A stretch of DNA of 64,000 bases from Pseudoalteromonas luteoviolacea DSM 6061 (lineage in GTDB: Bacteria; Pseudomonadota; Gammaproteobacteria; Enterobacterales; Alteromonadaceae): the NCBI RefSeq assembly GCF_001625655.1, contig NZ_AUYB01000082.1, positions 124,001 to 188,000 on the forward strand. The letters are read 5' to 3'. Positions 1-8,596 of this stretch are shown here, in pieces (within the stretch, counting starts at the first letter, position 1; each line of letters begins with the position of its first letter). The position numbers and the translations under genes are program-made. The notes under the pieces are model-generated. The model was not told where the DNA came from, searched no databases, and worked only from the letters and a program-made list of their open reading frames with translations.

Positions 1-2
1 TT

Positions 3-185
3 AACAAGACGCGGCTACACAAGATGACGCACATAGTGTATAAAGGCGATGATTTTCAGCTGACACTAGATAAAGATGATATTGGTCAGGACGCTGGCTC
101 CAGATTTTACTATGATGGTAATAGGCTGGTTATTAATGAGTTGCCTGATGAGTTTAAAGATATGTTAGACGAGCATTTTGGGTAG
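3..185 (+). CDS. C-terminal end of an unrecognised protein (cut by window edge)
   Basis: An open frame runs in from the left edge and ends with TAG at 183-185, giving about 60 residues of a C-terminus that is acidic and ends in DEHFG. I do not recognise the family. The ribosome binding site of the next gene (AGGAGA) overlaps this stop codon, so the two genes are almost certainly cotranscribed and translationally coupled. The start of the gene is outside the window. Confidence 0.6.
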   Translation, partial: NKTRLHKMTHIVYKGDDFQLTLDKDDIGQDAGSRFYYDGNRLVINELPDEFKDMLDEHFG

Positions 186-195
186 GAGAGATAAC

Positions 196-1515
196 GTGAC
201 ACTGGATAATGTGGTCGCCATATACAGGGCTTTGGGATGCCCTGACATACAAAAACGCCAGTTTTTTTCTGGGGAATTTGTGGCGACTGAAGAAACCAGT
301 GTAGCCTTTGATGCACTGCTTAGCAATGAAGGGGGTGGGCCCGCTCGCGTAACTGAGGCAGATTGTGATGGCGTTAACTTAATACTTAACAAGCATGACA
401 TTACAGTCGGTTCAAAAATTACGGCTAAGATTAGGTTAGCGGGAAACAGCCTTGAAAAATTTTACGCCTCCTATGGTGACTTTTTATCTTCCTCTTCCAT
501 CAAGCAAGGTAAGGTACCTGCTAACTTTTATATCATTGAAGGCGATGACTTCTTCAGTTCCGAAGGTAATATAGATAATGAAGCGCGCTTAGAACAGTTT
601 AATGCATTATGTGAGGTTATACGCGGCTTGCAGGAGCTTGCTCATTATCATGATAAAGATGTTGTTGATGCTCAAAACAAGCTGGTGTTCCTAAGCGCTG
701 AAGAAAATAAATCATGTCCAGTGGTCTTAGATATTTGCTTAAGGGAAGAGATGTTGACTGCTGATTTATCGGATATCAGTGTTTTGACATCTTTATTGAG
801 TGATGAAGCGAAGCTGGAAGCGCATTATGAGCCAAGAAAAAGTATTTTTTATTCTTCACTTGTTGAGTTTGTTGCAGGGTTTTCCCCCGAAGTCGCGTTT
901 TGTAAGCTGGTTGAGAACTGGCCGGATTTTACTGACGTTTATCAAAAAAATCATAGCACTTACCTGAGTGGCTTTGCTTTTCATAAAGCAAAGAAAGAGG
1001 TCGCGGAATCTGAGATTAAGCTCGCAGAGCAGCTTTCTAAAGTAACAAGTGAGCTGACTGGAAAGCTATTTTCAATCCCAGTGTCGGTTGCAGCTATTGT
1101 TGCAATGTTTCATAAAGACAGCTCGCTGGTTACTAATATGCTTGTTGTATTAGGTTTGGTGCTGACTGCCATACTGATTGTAGGGGTAGTGATTAACCAA
1201 AGGAATCAGCTGGAATCTGTAAAGCAAGCTAAAGAGATTGTTGAGCAATCGATTGAAGGTAAGAAGAGCAGCTACCCTGATGAGTTAAATGACCATATTG
1301 ATAAAATGTCTAGACGGTTAGTTGACAATATTGCAACTGCTGGGCGATGGTTGTTTGTATTTCGTACGTTGGCTTGGGTGCCAGCGTTAATTGCGGTGGT
1401 GGTGTTTTACGCACAATACTCTAACGGTGCATTGATTCAGAATACGATTCGTTCTTACGGGATTCTTAGCTCTCTGGTGAAGACATTCTGGTCATGGGCT
1501 GTTTCTTTGCTGTGA
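196..1515 (+). CDS. Hypothetical membrane protein with two C-terminal TM segments
   Basis: About 439 residues, family not recognised. The open frame can begin at a TTG at 178, but the GTG at 196 has AGGAGA at 184-189 with proper spacing, so I chose it. The first ~290 residues look soluble. Then come a helical charged stretch, two close hydrophobic segments (roughly residues 295-340 in a hairpin), a charged loop, and a third hydrophobic stretch near residues 390-410, so the C-terminal third is probably membrane-embedded. It follows a cut upstream gene in the same operon and sits beside a defence operon. A soluble sensor joined to a membrane C-terminus is common among defence effectors, but nothing here proves that function. 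Confidence 0.7.
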   Translation: MTLDNVVAIYRALGCPDIQKRQFFSGEFVATEETSVAFDALLSNEGGGPARVTEADCDGVNLILNKHDITVGSKITAKIRLAGNSLEKFYASYGDFLSSSSIKQGKVPANFYIIEGDDFFSSEGNIDNEARLEQFNALCEVIRGLQELAHYHDKDVVDAQNKLVFLSAEENKSCPVVLDICLREEMLTADLSDISVLTSLLSDEAKLEAHYEPRKSIFYSSLVEFVAGFSPEVAFCKLVENWPDFTDVYQKNHSTYLSGFAFHKAKKEVAESEIKLAEQLSKVTSELTGKLFSIPVSVAAIVAMFHKDSSLVTNMLVVLGLVLTAILIVGVVINQRNQLESVKQAKEIVEQSIEGKKSSYPDELNDHIDKMSRRLVDNIATAGRWLFVFRTLAWVPALIAVVVFYAQYSNGALIQNTIRSYGILSSLVKTFWSWAVSLL

Positions 1516-1865
1516 TTAGGAATATAGTTCATATTAAAACTCTAGGAGAGAAACTTATACATGGCATTTTTTGAATAAGGCATAGACTAATGTGTGTTAT
1601 ATTGCTTTTGAAAACGTAAACAACGATATTTTGGATCGTCAGTAGCCTGTAGTTATGTATTTTCAATACATAAACTGTATTACTTCAGACAAGATCTGAC
1701 GTTTCGATAAAATCACCGGCTACGCCAAGATGCTTGGAAAACATCTTCTTAGCTTTCCTTGTGGTAACTTTTTTGCGGCCCCTTTACCTAAACGGTGCGC
1801 TATTTTAACCAAATTGAAAAAAGCAAAACTCTTGTCTGGAATTCCTACGTTAAGGATGGCCTGCC
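1516..1865. other. 350-bp gap between convergent genes
   Basis: This gap separates the plus-strand membrane protein from the minus-strand Mks/Wadjet operon. It holds one clear palindrome (1653-1673) and no GC-rich hairpin with a T-run. On the minus strand an open frame without ATG runs from inside the end of mksE to a TAG at 1722-1720 and looks protein-like (Lys/Arg-rich C-terminus). It may be a remnant of a degraded gene. The plus-strand 76-codon frame here is its shadow. Confidence 0.5.
1653..1673. repeat. 9-bp inverted repeat with 3-nt loop
   Basis: TTATGTATT, a TTC loop, and AATACATAA form a perfect 9-bp AT-rich dyad between two convergent genes. It may be a weak bidirectional transcription end or a protein binding site. 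There is no T-run. Confidence 0.4.
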
Positions 1866-2465
1866 TTAATTTACTGAAGAGGACAACTCTTTCTCTCGCT
1901 CAATTAGAGTATCTATCATTGTCATGGCTCCTTTGCTTAAAACGTATCGGCTTTGACTAATTCGAAAGGCAAAGCCTCTCTTTTTGATGAACTCAAGTGC
2001 ATCAATTGGAGTTTTCAATTTTAAAGCTTTAAATATTGCACTTGTTGTTTCTTCGTCTGCCAACGCTGCAACATCATTACCTGTAATTCCCTGCACAGGT
2101 TCGCCCAAGAATTCAAGCGGTTGCCCTCGCTGTGTCATGATTCGACAAATGAGTGTTAAGATCGCAATGATTTTTAAAGACGTTTCATCAAACACAGTAT
2201 CTTCACTTCCGCTCTCAGCTATCAATTTAATAGAAAAAAATTCGCCTTCTTCATCATGAATGAGTTCATACCCCAAATGTCGGTATAGCTGAATGTAATG
2301 GTTTTCATGCTGGCGAATTTCAAGATAAATCTTGGACTCCACAAATTGCGCTTGTGAGGTCATATATTCCTTTCGATTAATAACACTACCGGTGTAGAAG
2401 GCACGATAAATGGTCTGCGACAATTTCTCATCAACCTCTAAAAATGTATTACGATCCATACTCAT
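1866..2465 (-). CDS. MksE/JetB-like KITE subunit of condensin defence system
   Basis: 199 residues. Size and position match the MukE/MksE/JetB family, small winged-helix subunits that bind the kleisin in Mks/Wadjet condensins. The ATG overlaps the TGA of the upstream kleisin-like gene (ATGA), so the pair is translationally coupled. It is the last gene of a five-gene minus-strand operon. Family membership is inferred from operon context, length, and a mixed helical sequence with an acidic middle; a profile search against DUF4194/MksE would settle it. The C-terminal Arg/Ser-rich wing-like segment near residues 160-185 is compatible with a winged-helix fold. Confidence 0.75.
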   Translation of the reverse strand: MSMDRNTFLEVDEKLSQTIYRAFYTGSVINRKEYMTSQAQFVESKIYLEIRQHENHYIQLYRHLGYELIHDEEGEFFSIKLIAESGSEDTVFDETSLKIIAILTLICRIMTQRGQPLEFLGEPVQGITGNDVAALADEETTSAIFKALKLKTPIDALEFIKKRGFAFRISQSRYVLSKGAMTMIDTLIEREKELSSSVN

Positions 2466-3880
2466 TTAACTTCCGTCTGTTGATTGCTTAACGAAACCAG
2501 ATGACGCACCCTGTACTGGAGTTCGTATACATCATCTACCATCTTTTGATATTCATTTCTCAACTCCAGCTGATAGTTAGGTGAGTTGATAAGTCTAGAC
2601 TGTACTTCGAATAGATCTGGCAATTTAAAATCCGGCCATTCCTGACTTAGCTCTTTATGAGCCAAGGCAAGGAAGTCTTTGTTTAGCGGCCAGTCAAAAT
2701 TATCAACCCATCGTGCCAAGCGTTGAGAATACTGCAATTTCTTAGCAGCCTCTTTACTGATGCTTTCGGATAAAAGTACTTTTTCACTGTTTTCAGGGGC
2801 ATAACTTTGGACACGGGTAGCCAATTCATTGAAAGCGACGTCTAAAAATGAGGGAGATTTTTCTGTCCTGAACGGAGCAATCCTGCCAAGGGCTGGGCAC
2901 TGAACTGACACTCCCAATGACTTTAAATCAGACATATCAATGAATTTGTTACGCAGATCGCCCCCAAGCGTATTTTCAAAGGCCGCAAGAACTACCGAAT
3001 ATGCACGATCGATCGCGCTGTGCTCATGTAATGATTGTTGTGTTTTTTGCAGGTAGATACTGACCTGATTTGCGACTTGCTTGATTGGTGAAAATAAATC
3101 CAAGTACTGTACTTCGTAGCTCAACATCAAATATGCGCGACTCGTATCGTTTATCGTCTGAAAAAAAGAACGAAAATATCCTAGGGTAAGAAAAATACCA
3201 TCCCCTTCCTCATAACGTGTATGCTTGTCGAGAAACACCTTCAACGGATCTATTTCTCTCTGATATAACTTAGCTGCCATGTTATAAGATTCACGCTTCA
3301 CTTCCAGTTGTGAATAACCCTGAGGATCTGCTATCGCGGATTTTTCAAATTCAACACCAACATTTTGGAGCTTTGCAATATTTGCTCGGATTTTTCCCAG
3401 TAAGTCGCTTACTCGATATATCAAATCGTCCACCCACTCTAGGTAGTCATCAGTTCCTGGTGTCGTACTCAGCTTACCGCGCTTAACCTGTCGCATCAAA
3501 GACCACAACGGTGTCATGGCTGCATTTAACGATACTTTTGTTAATGGACGGTACAGACTTACTCGGCATAATCGAAATACCTCAAACACGCTAGTATTGA
3601 ATAATAACTTCGTTACTCCATCAACATTGCGGCGGTCATTGATGATCCGCGACTGTAGCAGATTATCCACATCAAACACTAAACTCACTTCATTTGCCTG
3701 TTCATCAGAAAGTTGATCCTTCAACGCTATTACAAATGAGTAAAAAACAGTCTCCGGGATAGCACCAGCATGATTAATGTCTGCAAATTCGATGGTTTTG
3801 AACATCACTTCACGATAACGCAGCAATCGCTGAAGTGTCTCCAGTGTACTAAACTGTTTATTAGTTATACTGCCTGCCAT
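2462..3880 (-). CDS. MksF/JetA-like kleisin subunit
   Basis: 472 residues, largely helical. In MksBEFG/Wadjet systems the kleisin (MksF, JetA) bridges the SMC heads and recruits the KITE subunit. Length and operon place fit that role. The ATG starts directly after the TAA of the SMC-like gene with no intervening base, and its TGA overlaps the start of the MksE-like gene. I see no catalytic motif, as expected for a kleisin. Conservation in the family is low, so the assignment depends on the clear SMC and Toprim neighbours. Confidence 0.75.
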   Translation of the reverse strand: MAGSITNKQFSTLETLQRLLRYREVMFKTIEFADINHAGAIPETVFYSFVIALKDQLSDEQANEVSLVFDVDNLLQSRIINDRRNVDGVTKLLFNTSVFEVFRLCRVSLYRPLTKVSLNAAMTPLWSLMRQVKRGKLSTTPGTDDYLEWVDDLIYRVSDLLGKIRANIAKLQNVGVEFEKSAIADPQGYSQLEVKRESYNMAAKLYQREIDPLKVFLDKHTRYEEGDGIFLTLGYFRSFFQTINDTSRAYLMLSYEVQYLDLFSPIKQVANQVSIYLQKTQQSLHEHSAIDRAYSVVLAAFENTLGGDLRNKFIDMSDLKSLGVSVQCPALGRIAPFRTEKSPSFLDVAFNELATRVQSYAPENSEKVLLSESISKEAAKKLQYSQRLARWVDNFDWPLNKDFLALAHKELSQEWPDFKLPDLFEVQSRLINSPNYQLELRNEYQKMVDDVYELQYRVRHLVSLSNQQTEVK

Positions 3881-6796
3881 TTACGCCCCCTCAAAGGCAA
3901 GTTGAGTTGAGAGCCTACGGATGAACTCTTGCTCAGGAGAAAAGCACGTTTTAACCCGTTTTGGATCATAAGGTTCTGCTGTACTCATCTCATCCATGAA
4001 CAGGTATTGCCCGAATGCATCAATTAGATCCGCACTTTTTCCATGAGTAGTCGCACCGATCAGTGTGTGGCCTTTTTCATTGAGAATTCGTGTCAGCGGT
4101 GGAATTTGTTCAGCGCTGACGGTGCCCACTTCATCCAGGATAAGTGGAAACGAAATAGCGCTGATATCATCGCATAGCCGCTGGATGAATATTTCTGCAA
4201 AGTGCATATTAATCAGGATCTGTGTGGAAGTTGACTGTGCCTTTTCATCCCACATTTCCCCCGGCTTTTTAGTCATATAGCTGGCTTGTTTGATAATATT
4301 TTCCATGCGTAATTTGCCGTCTAAGCTATTTACCGCGTCGGAATGTAAAAACTCTTGGAGTCTGGCATACCAGCTTGCGGGCAAAGTTACTGCTGTATTC
4401 AAATCATCAAATTCTCGCCAACTAAGCACCAAGTCATCAAAGGATCCATTGAGCACAACTTTAAGTTTGACTGCCTCTAAGTCATTTATTGTTGCATTAG
4501 CCAGTTCCTCATTAATGCGCTGAACTGTCTGTTCTATTTTGATCTTTGTTTTGTCTAACCGTTCTAAGCGGTTGCGCAAGTAGCTGTTATGCAGGGCTGT
4601 ATCTTTTTCTAGTTGGCTTTGTGACTGGTCAAGCGTTTGGAATTTTATAGAGAGAGTATCAAAACTCTTGCTAATCGCGGCTTGTGAGCGGTTGTTTTCC
4701 ATGATTCCATGCTCATCTTTTATTATCCCTTTTACACAAAACTGCACTAGCTGGGTATAAACGCTTTCTCTTGCGTCTTTGCTTCGTTCTAGCTTTTGGC
4801 CATAGGTTTGAAGCTCTTCCTGAAGCGGAAGCTGAATGTTTTCTGGAGAATCTGTGGGCTTTAATGATACAGTAAGATGCTGTACTCTTGGAAAACGCAA
4901 ACAGTCGCTCTTGATTCTGTCGTTCAACCGTGAAATTTGTAAGCATAGCTCAGCACCTGTTTTGCGCTCCAACTCAGCTTTTTCATAGGCTTGTTGTGAA
5001 TTTTCTAAAGCTTTAAGATTTTTTTCTTCCTCATCCTCCTTCACCGCCTTGATTTTATTTAGTTGTTCTAATTCCTCCAGAACTTCTTTTTTTCGTTGAA
5101 ATGACAATTCAAAGCTTTTAAGCGTGTCCAAATCTGATTTAGTCAGGGTTATTTCTTTTTCTACTTTGGATACTTCCGATGCGTTATGCAGCGTGGAATT
5201 ATCGTTAAGGCGTAATAACTCCTTTTCTTCACTGATATAGCTAATCAGCTGTGCGTCACAGTCAGAAACCTGCTCACTTATTGAGCGCTCAGCAGCGTAA
5301 GCAATAAGATCAATATTTTCATCAAAAAATTGAAGATGCGCTGCGTTCAACGTAAATAGCTGAAGAAATTTTGAAATGGCTTGTATTTCATCTTCATTAA
5401 GCAAGCGCCCTGGGTTTGCGTTAACCAAAAGCGGATTGATCGAATACAATTTTCTGACTTCGTTTTCGGCTAATTGCGCCTTGATTGCCAAGGCCTCGTT
5501 ATCCTCTCGTTCTTTTAGCTTTTTGAGGTTGCCAGTTTCCCGCTGGATCAGCTCCTTCAGTTCGTCTAGCCTGATTTGACGTGCGTTGGCATCTTGATAC
5601 TGAGTTAACTTTTCCATCCTTTCTTGAAGGTGCTCTTCTAAAGCATCGAGTACTTCAGATGTAGAAAGGCCTGGGTATGGCTGACAAATAAGTTCGCATT
5701 TTTCTAATATTGACTCACGCCGTTTTAGCTCTCTTTCACAGTTACCAATATCGTGCCGGTTTATCTTGAGTGTCTCTTCGCCCTCCTTTAACACTTTATC
5801 TGCTTCTTCATAGGCCGATTTTAACGGCTCCACTTTCTGACAAAGTAAACCGTGCTTCTGCTCATGATACTGTCTCAACGCGTCAACATTTATCATTAGC
5901 TGAGCGTAATCCAGTTCGTGTGTTTGTTGTGCTTTTTGAATTTCAAACTCTTTGGTTAATGCTTCAAAAGCAGGAATATTGGCTTTTAGCTGATCCAACT
6001 CAACCCGTTCGTTCTCCAGCCTGTCGTGATCATTAATAAGCTGTTTTACATCTACTTCCAGAGTTTGCGAGCCTTGCTCCTGAGAATCAATGGCAGTCGC
6101 CGTCATTAGTTGTAGGGATTTTCCGTCTTGGTTAAAGAGTAACTTGACCAACGCACGCAGAGACTCAATTGAGTTTTTTGACAAATCATGCAGCGGGTAA
6201 ATTACAAATGGACACTCATCCGGATGCAAAACATCGATATTATATAACTGTTTTTTGAGCTCATCTATATTGCGAATAAGCGCCGTTGTTTTGTTGACTT
6301 CTTTCAACGCGCTAAACAAATTTTCCCCAGGAGGGGAGTCTGGTCTTCCACCACTTGTTCCTTTTGATTTGTCCCAAAACAAATGCGCGATATCCTCAAA
6401 TGGAGACGCTATAAAAAGTCGGTTAAGCTTGTAGTTGTTACCAGCAGAAATAATCTGACAATGACGCCGTATTCCACCCCCAATAAGCTTGTGCTCCACC
6501 TCTAGGATTAGCTTGCTATGAACCGACTGGAAGTAATAGTTTTTCACCTCATCCTTAGTGTAATACTCTTGTTCGGTCGTGCTCTCGGGAGTTTTAAAGG
6601 CAAATTTTTTATCACAATCATTTAGGTTAAGCTCAGGAAGCAAGAAAAAGCGCACTGCATTTACGATGCTTGTTTTCCCCCAGTTGCCTTTAGCTAATAG
6701 GACGAGGTTGCTATCCAGTGGAACCTCGACATAAGCAAAAGAAGCAGAATCAACGGCGATTATTCGTTTTAAATTTACAGAGAACCTATTATTCAT
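3881..6796 (-). CDS. MksB/JetC-like SMC ATPase
   Basis: 971 residues with SMC architecture: an N-terminal head with Walker A AKGNWGKT at residues 35-42, long Glu/Lys/Leu-rich coiled-coil arms (about 230-480 and 520-780) flanking a central hinge region, and a C-terminal head with Walker B LILDE (Asp888, Glu889) and a following His-containing switch segment. The first Walker A position is Ala rather than Gly, and the signature region before Walker B (around STST) is far from the usual LSGG. It is shorter than MukB (about 1480) and near MksB size. In this family the complex recognises and extrudes plasmid DNA for cleavage by the Toprim nuclease. The start overlaps the upstream Toprim gene by 8 bp. 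Confidence 0.88.
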   Translation of the reverse strand: MNNRFSVNLKRIIAVDSASFAYVEVPLDSNLVLLAKGNWGKTSIVNAVRFFLLPELNLNDCDKKFAFKTPESTTEQEYYTKDEVKNYYFQSVHSKLILEVEHKLIGGGIRRHCQIISAGNNYKLNRLFIASPFEDIAHLFWDKSKGTSGGRPDSPPGENLFSALKEVNKTTALIRNIDELKKQLYNIDVLHPDECPFVIYPLHDLSKNSIESLRALVKLLFNQDGKSLQLMTATAIDSQEQGSQTLEVDVKQLINDHDRLENERVELDQLKANIPAFEALTKEFEIQKAQQTHELDYAQLMINVDALRQYHEQKHGLLCQKVEPLKSAYEEADKVLKEGEETLKINRHDIGNCERELKRRESILEKCELICQPYPGLSTSEVLDALEEHLQERMEKLTQYQDANARQIRLDELKELIQRETGNLKKLKEREDNEALAIKAQLAENEVRKLYSINPLLVNANPGRLLNEDEIQAISKFLQLFTLNAAHLQFFDENIDLIAYAAERSISEQVSDCDAQLISYISEEKELLRLNDNSTLHNASEVSKVEKEITLTKSDLDTLKSFELSFQRKKEVLEELEQLNKIKAVKEDEEEKNLKALENSQQAYEKAELERKTGAELCLQISRLNDRIKSDCLRFPRVQHLTVSLKPTDSPENIQLPLQEELQTYGQKLERSKDARESVYTQLVQFCVKGIIKDEHGIMENNRSQAAISKSFDTLSIKFQTLDQSQSQLEKDTALHNSYLRNRLERLDKTKIKIEQTVQRINEELANATINDLEAVKLKVVLNGSFDDLVLSWREFDDLNTAVTLPASWYARLQEFLHSDAVNSLDGKLRMENIIKQASYMTKKPGEMWDEKAQSTSTQILINMHFAEIFIQRLCDDISAISFPLILDEVGTVSAEQIPPLTRILNEKGHTLIGATTHGKSADLIDAFGQYLFMDEMSTAEPYDPKRVKTCFSPEQEFIRRLSTQLAFEGA

Positions 6797-7574
6797 ATTC
6801 TTCTCCTAAGAATATTTCTTGCTCAATAAAACCCAACCCTTTAGAAAACAAAGAAGCTAGTTCGGCAAATTTCCAATGATGTGCCTTATCCAGTGCCTTT
6901 ATAAATTGCTTCTGCTTGTCAGGTTTCTGGCAATAGCCGTGGTAACAGGCAAGGTTTGAAGGCATTGTGAATATTATTCTGTCGCCGAGTTGCTTCTGCA
7001 ATGTTTCAAATATCTCTAACCCGGCCAAGTCGTAGTCTGGACAGTAATACACTTTTTCAAATTGTGATAAAAACCGCTGTGTTTGCTTGTGAGTGATAGC
7101 GTTACCTGAAGAAAAAATAATTAGCGATTCCACGCCAATATCTTCAAGTTCCATAGCAACAAGGAAGTCTTCACTGAACGTAAAACAGTCACTGTTCTCA
7201 ATAAGAATAACCGGCGTTAAGTGGTCAAAATTGGACATTTCTTCCGGCGCTTTCTCAGGGGAGCACTCAATGGCAATATGGGTTTGAGCTTTTAGACCAA
7301 ATTTCGCTGTGAGGTATGCAGAGTGTGCGCTATGACGATGAGAGTTGCCTTGTTTAGCCGCGTGTATGCGTGAGCGACTGGGAGCATACTTTGCCAGTAA
7401 CTTATCAAATAAATCATGGTTGGAAATGCGTATAAAATATCGTTCCGGTCGAACAAATTCAGCCACGCCCAGAGAATCAAAATTTACATGCTCATTATTA
7501 AGTAGCGTTATAAAACGAGTTGCGTTTATAGGCCTACCGGACTCAATCGCTTTCAAATAAGGATACAAGTTCAT
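6789..7574 (-). CDS. MksG/JetD-like Toprim nuclease subunit
   Basis: 261 residues. The C-terminal half has Toprim signatures: Glu126 at the end of a hydrophobic strand (VILIEN) and a DxD pair (Asp180, Asp182) followed by LAGLEI, the arrangement of topoisomerase VI A-like JetD/MksG proteins (DUF2220). These cleave plasmid DNA caught by the SMC complex. JetD proteins are usually close to 400 residues, so the N-terminal DNA-binding arm here is short. The gene follows the WYL regulator by one base and overlaps the SMC gene by 8 bp, so the set is one operon. Confidence 0.82.
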   Translation of the reverse strand: MNLYPYLKAIESGRPINATRFITLLNNEHVNFDSLGVAEFVRPERYFIRISNHDLFDKLLAKYAPSRSRIHAAKQGNSHRHSAHSAYLTAKFGLKAQTHIAIECSPEKAPEEMSNFDHLTPVILIENSDCFTFSEDFLVAMELEDIGVESLIIFSSGNAITHKQTQRFLSQFEKVYYCPDYDLAGLEIFETLQKQLGDRIIFTMPSNLACYHGYCQKPDKQKQFIKALDKAHHWKFAELASLFSKGLGFIEQEIFLGEEYE

Positions 7575-7575
7575 T

Positions 7576-8436
7576 TTATGCCTCAGGGAAAAAATATTCG
7601 TTGATGTCGTCTGAATTCAAGACAACCAAAGGAAAGGCTTTTCCGGAAACTTTCTCTGGATCTTTAGCTATTCTGTAATACTGAATAGTGTAATCAACCA
7701 AAGCCCCGCGAGTACGTATTTTAAATGGTTTGTCATAGCCAAAATCATTGAGTACCAAATTTTGTTCTTCTTGAGTCAGTTCGGGGTGTGGGCCTATTTC
7801 AATGTCGACAAAAGTAAACCAAATAATATCTTGCTGAAAGCTGATGCTGGACTTTCCTTTTAGTTCTACCCTCATAATTCGGCCTAGGTTAAAGTCAGCA
7901 AAGCATTCCCGAGAATGACAATAAGCTCGGCAATGCCAGCGCAAACCATCATTAGCAATTGCGAATGGCGTTACCAGGCGGTTTTTTCCGAGAGGATTGG
8001 TGCGACTGCGATAATCAATCATCACTTCTTTTCCCATCCGGATAGCTTTAAATAGCAGCCTTGTTACTTCTGGGTTAGGAGACTGAATAGGAGTTAGGCC
8101 TTTTGAGAATGCCGATGAACCATATGTCTCTGATACGTATTGATTGGCGTTATGAAATATAAAGTCCACGTAGTCAGACCATTTAGGCCGAGTAAACTTT
8201 GGAGTGAACTTAGCAGTCGGTATGAATACTTTTTCAGGATCCTTACCATCGAATACAAGATTGTCAGGGTAAGCTTGACGATACAAAAGAATAGCTTTTG
8301 AGATCACATTTACATGCACACCGAAAAAACGGGATAAGCGTGTGGCATTTGTCCCGCCCTCCCAGTAGAGCATATACTCTAGAGCTTTAAACCTTTCAGT
8401 TTGTTGATTCGTAAATTCCGTCTTTGTATCCATCAT
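7576..8436 (-). CDS. WYL-domain transcriptional regulator (BrxR/CapW type)
   Basis: About 286 residues from the ATG at 8436; a GTG at 8448 would add four residues but lies inside an operator-like box. The N-terminus (about 20-90) looks like a winged helix. The middle (about 145-205) has the WYL core, including LRWHCRAYC and a downstream FADFNLGRI segment typical of BrxR/CapW regulators of phage-defence loci, then a C-terminal WCX-like extension. These repressors bind their own promoter and respond to a nucleic-acid or nucleotide signal. It heads the mks operon, one base from the Toprim gene, and probably autorepresses it through boxes at 8441-8463. Confidence 0.85.
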   Translation of the reverse strand: MMDTKTEFTNQQTERFKALEYMLYWEGGTNATRLSRFFGVHVNVISKAILLYRQAYPDNLVFDGKDPEKVFIPTAKFTPKFTRPKWSDYVDFIFHNANQYVSETYGSSAFSKGLTPIQSPNPEVTRLLFKAIRMGKEVMIDYRSRTNPLGKNRLVTPFAIANDGLRWHCRAYCHSRECFADFNLGRIMRVELKGKSSISFQQDIIWFTFVDIEIGPHPELTQEEQNLVLNDFGYDKPFKIRTRGALVDYTIQYYRIAKDPEKVSGKAFPLVVLNSDDINEYFFPEA

Positions 8437-8438
8437 TA

Positions 8439-8485
8439 TTGTGTACACATTTTTTGTGTATACGATTTTCTGTTTATTTTGTAAA
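8439..8485 (-). promoter_or_regulatory. Promoter and paired operator boxes of the WYL-mks operon
   Basis: Read on the minus strand, TTTACA (8485-8480), a 17-bp spacer and TATACA (8462-8457) form a sigma-70-like promoter. Two copies of TTGTGTAYAC lie at 8439-8448 and 8454-8463; the 8-bp cores GTGTACAC and GTGTATAC are self-complementary or nearly so. One box covers the -10, the other the start region. This is what an autorepressing WYL regulator would need. The transcript would have only a short leader. Confidence 0.6.
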
Positions 8486-8519
8486 TTTGTAAAGCTTTTT
8501 TAAATACCTGCTCAACAGC

Positions 8520-8577
8520 ATGTTATTTTCTTTGGGCTTTGCCCTACCTCTGACGGTCATGGAAGATTAAATAACAT
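8520..8577. repeat. Nested inverted repeats between tniQ and the mks operon
   Basis: ATGTTATTT (8520-8528) and AAATAACAT (8569-8577) are perfect 9-bp inverted arms enclosing a smaller GGGC/GCCC hairpin (8534-8544). There is no T-run, so a simple terminator is not clear. It lies at the junction of the transposition module and the cargo operon. Confidence 0.5.
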
Positions 8578-8596
8578 TGAAAGAATTGCTGTTTAT

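Noticed and set aside
178..195. TTG at 178 as the start of the membrane-protein gene
   Set aside because: The GTG at 196 has AGGAGA at proper distance, while TTG at 178 has none.
1..200. Left end of the Tn7-like element
   Set aside because: No inverted match to the repeats at 13765 and 13817 is visible; the end probably lies outside the window.
1730..1960. 76-codon plus-strand frame overlapping mksE
   Set aside because: It overlaps the end of mksE on the other strand and mirrors the protein-like minus-strand frame; no ribosome site and atypical composition.
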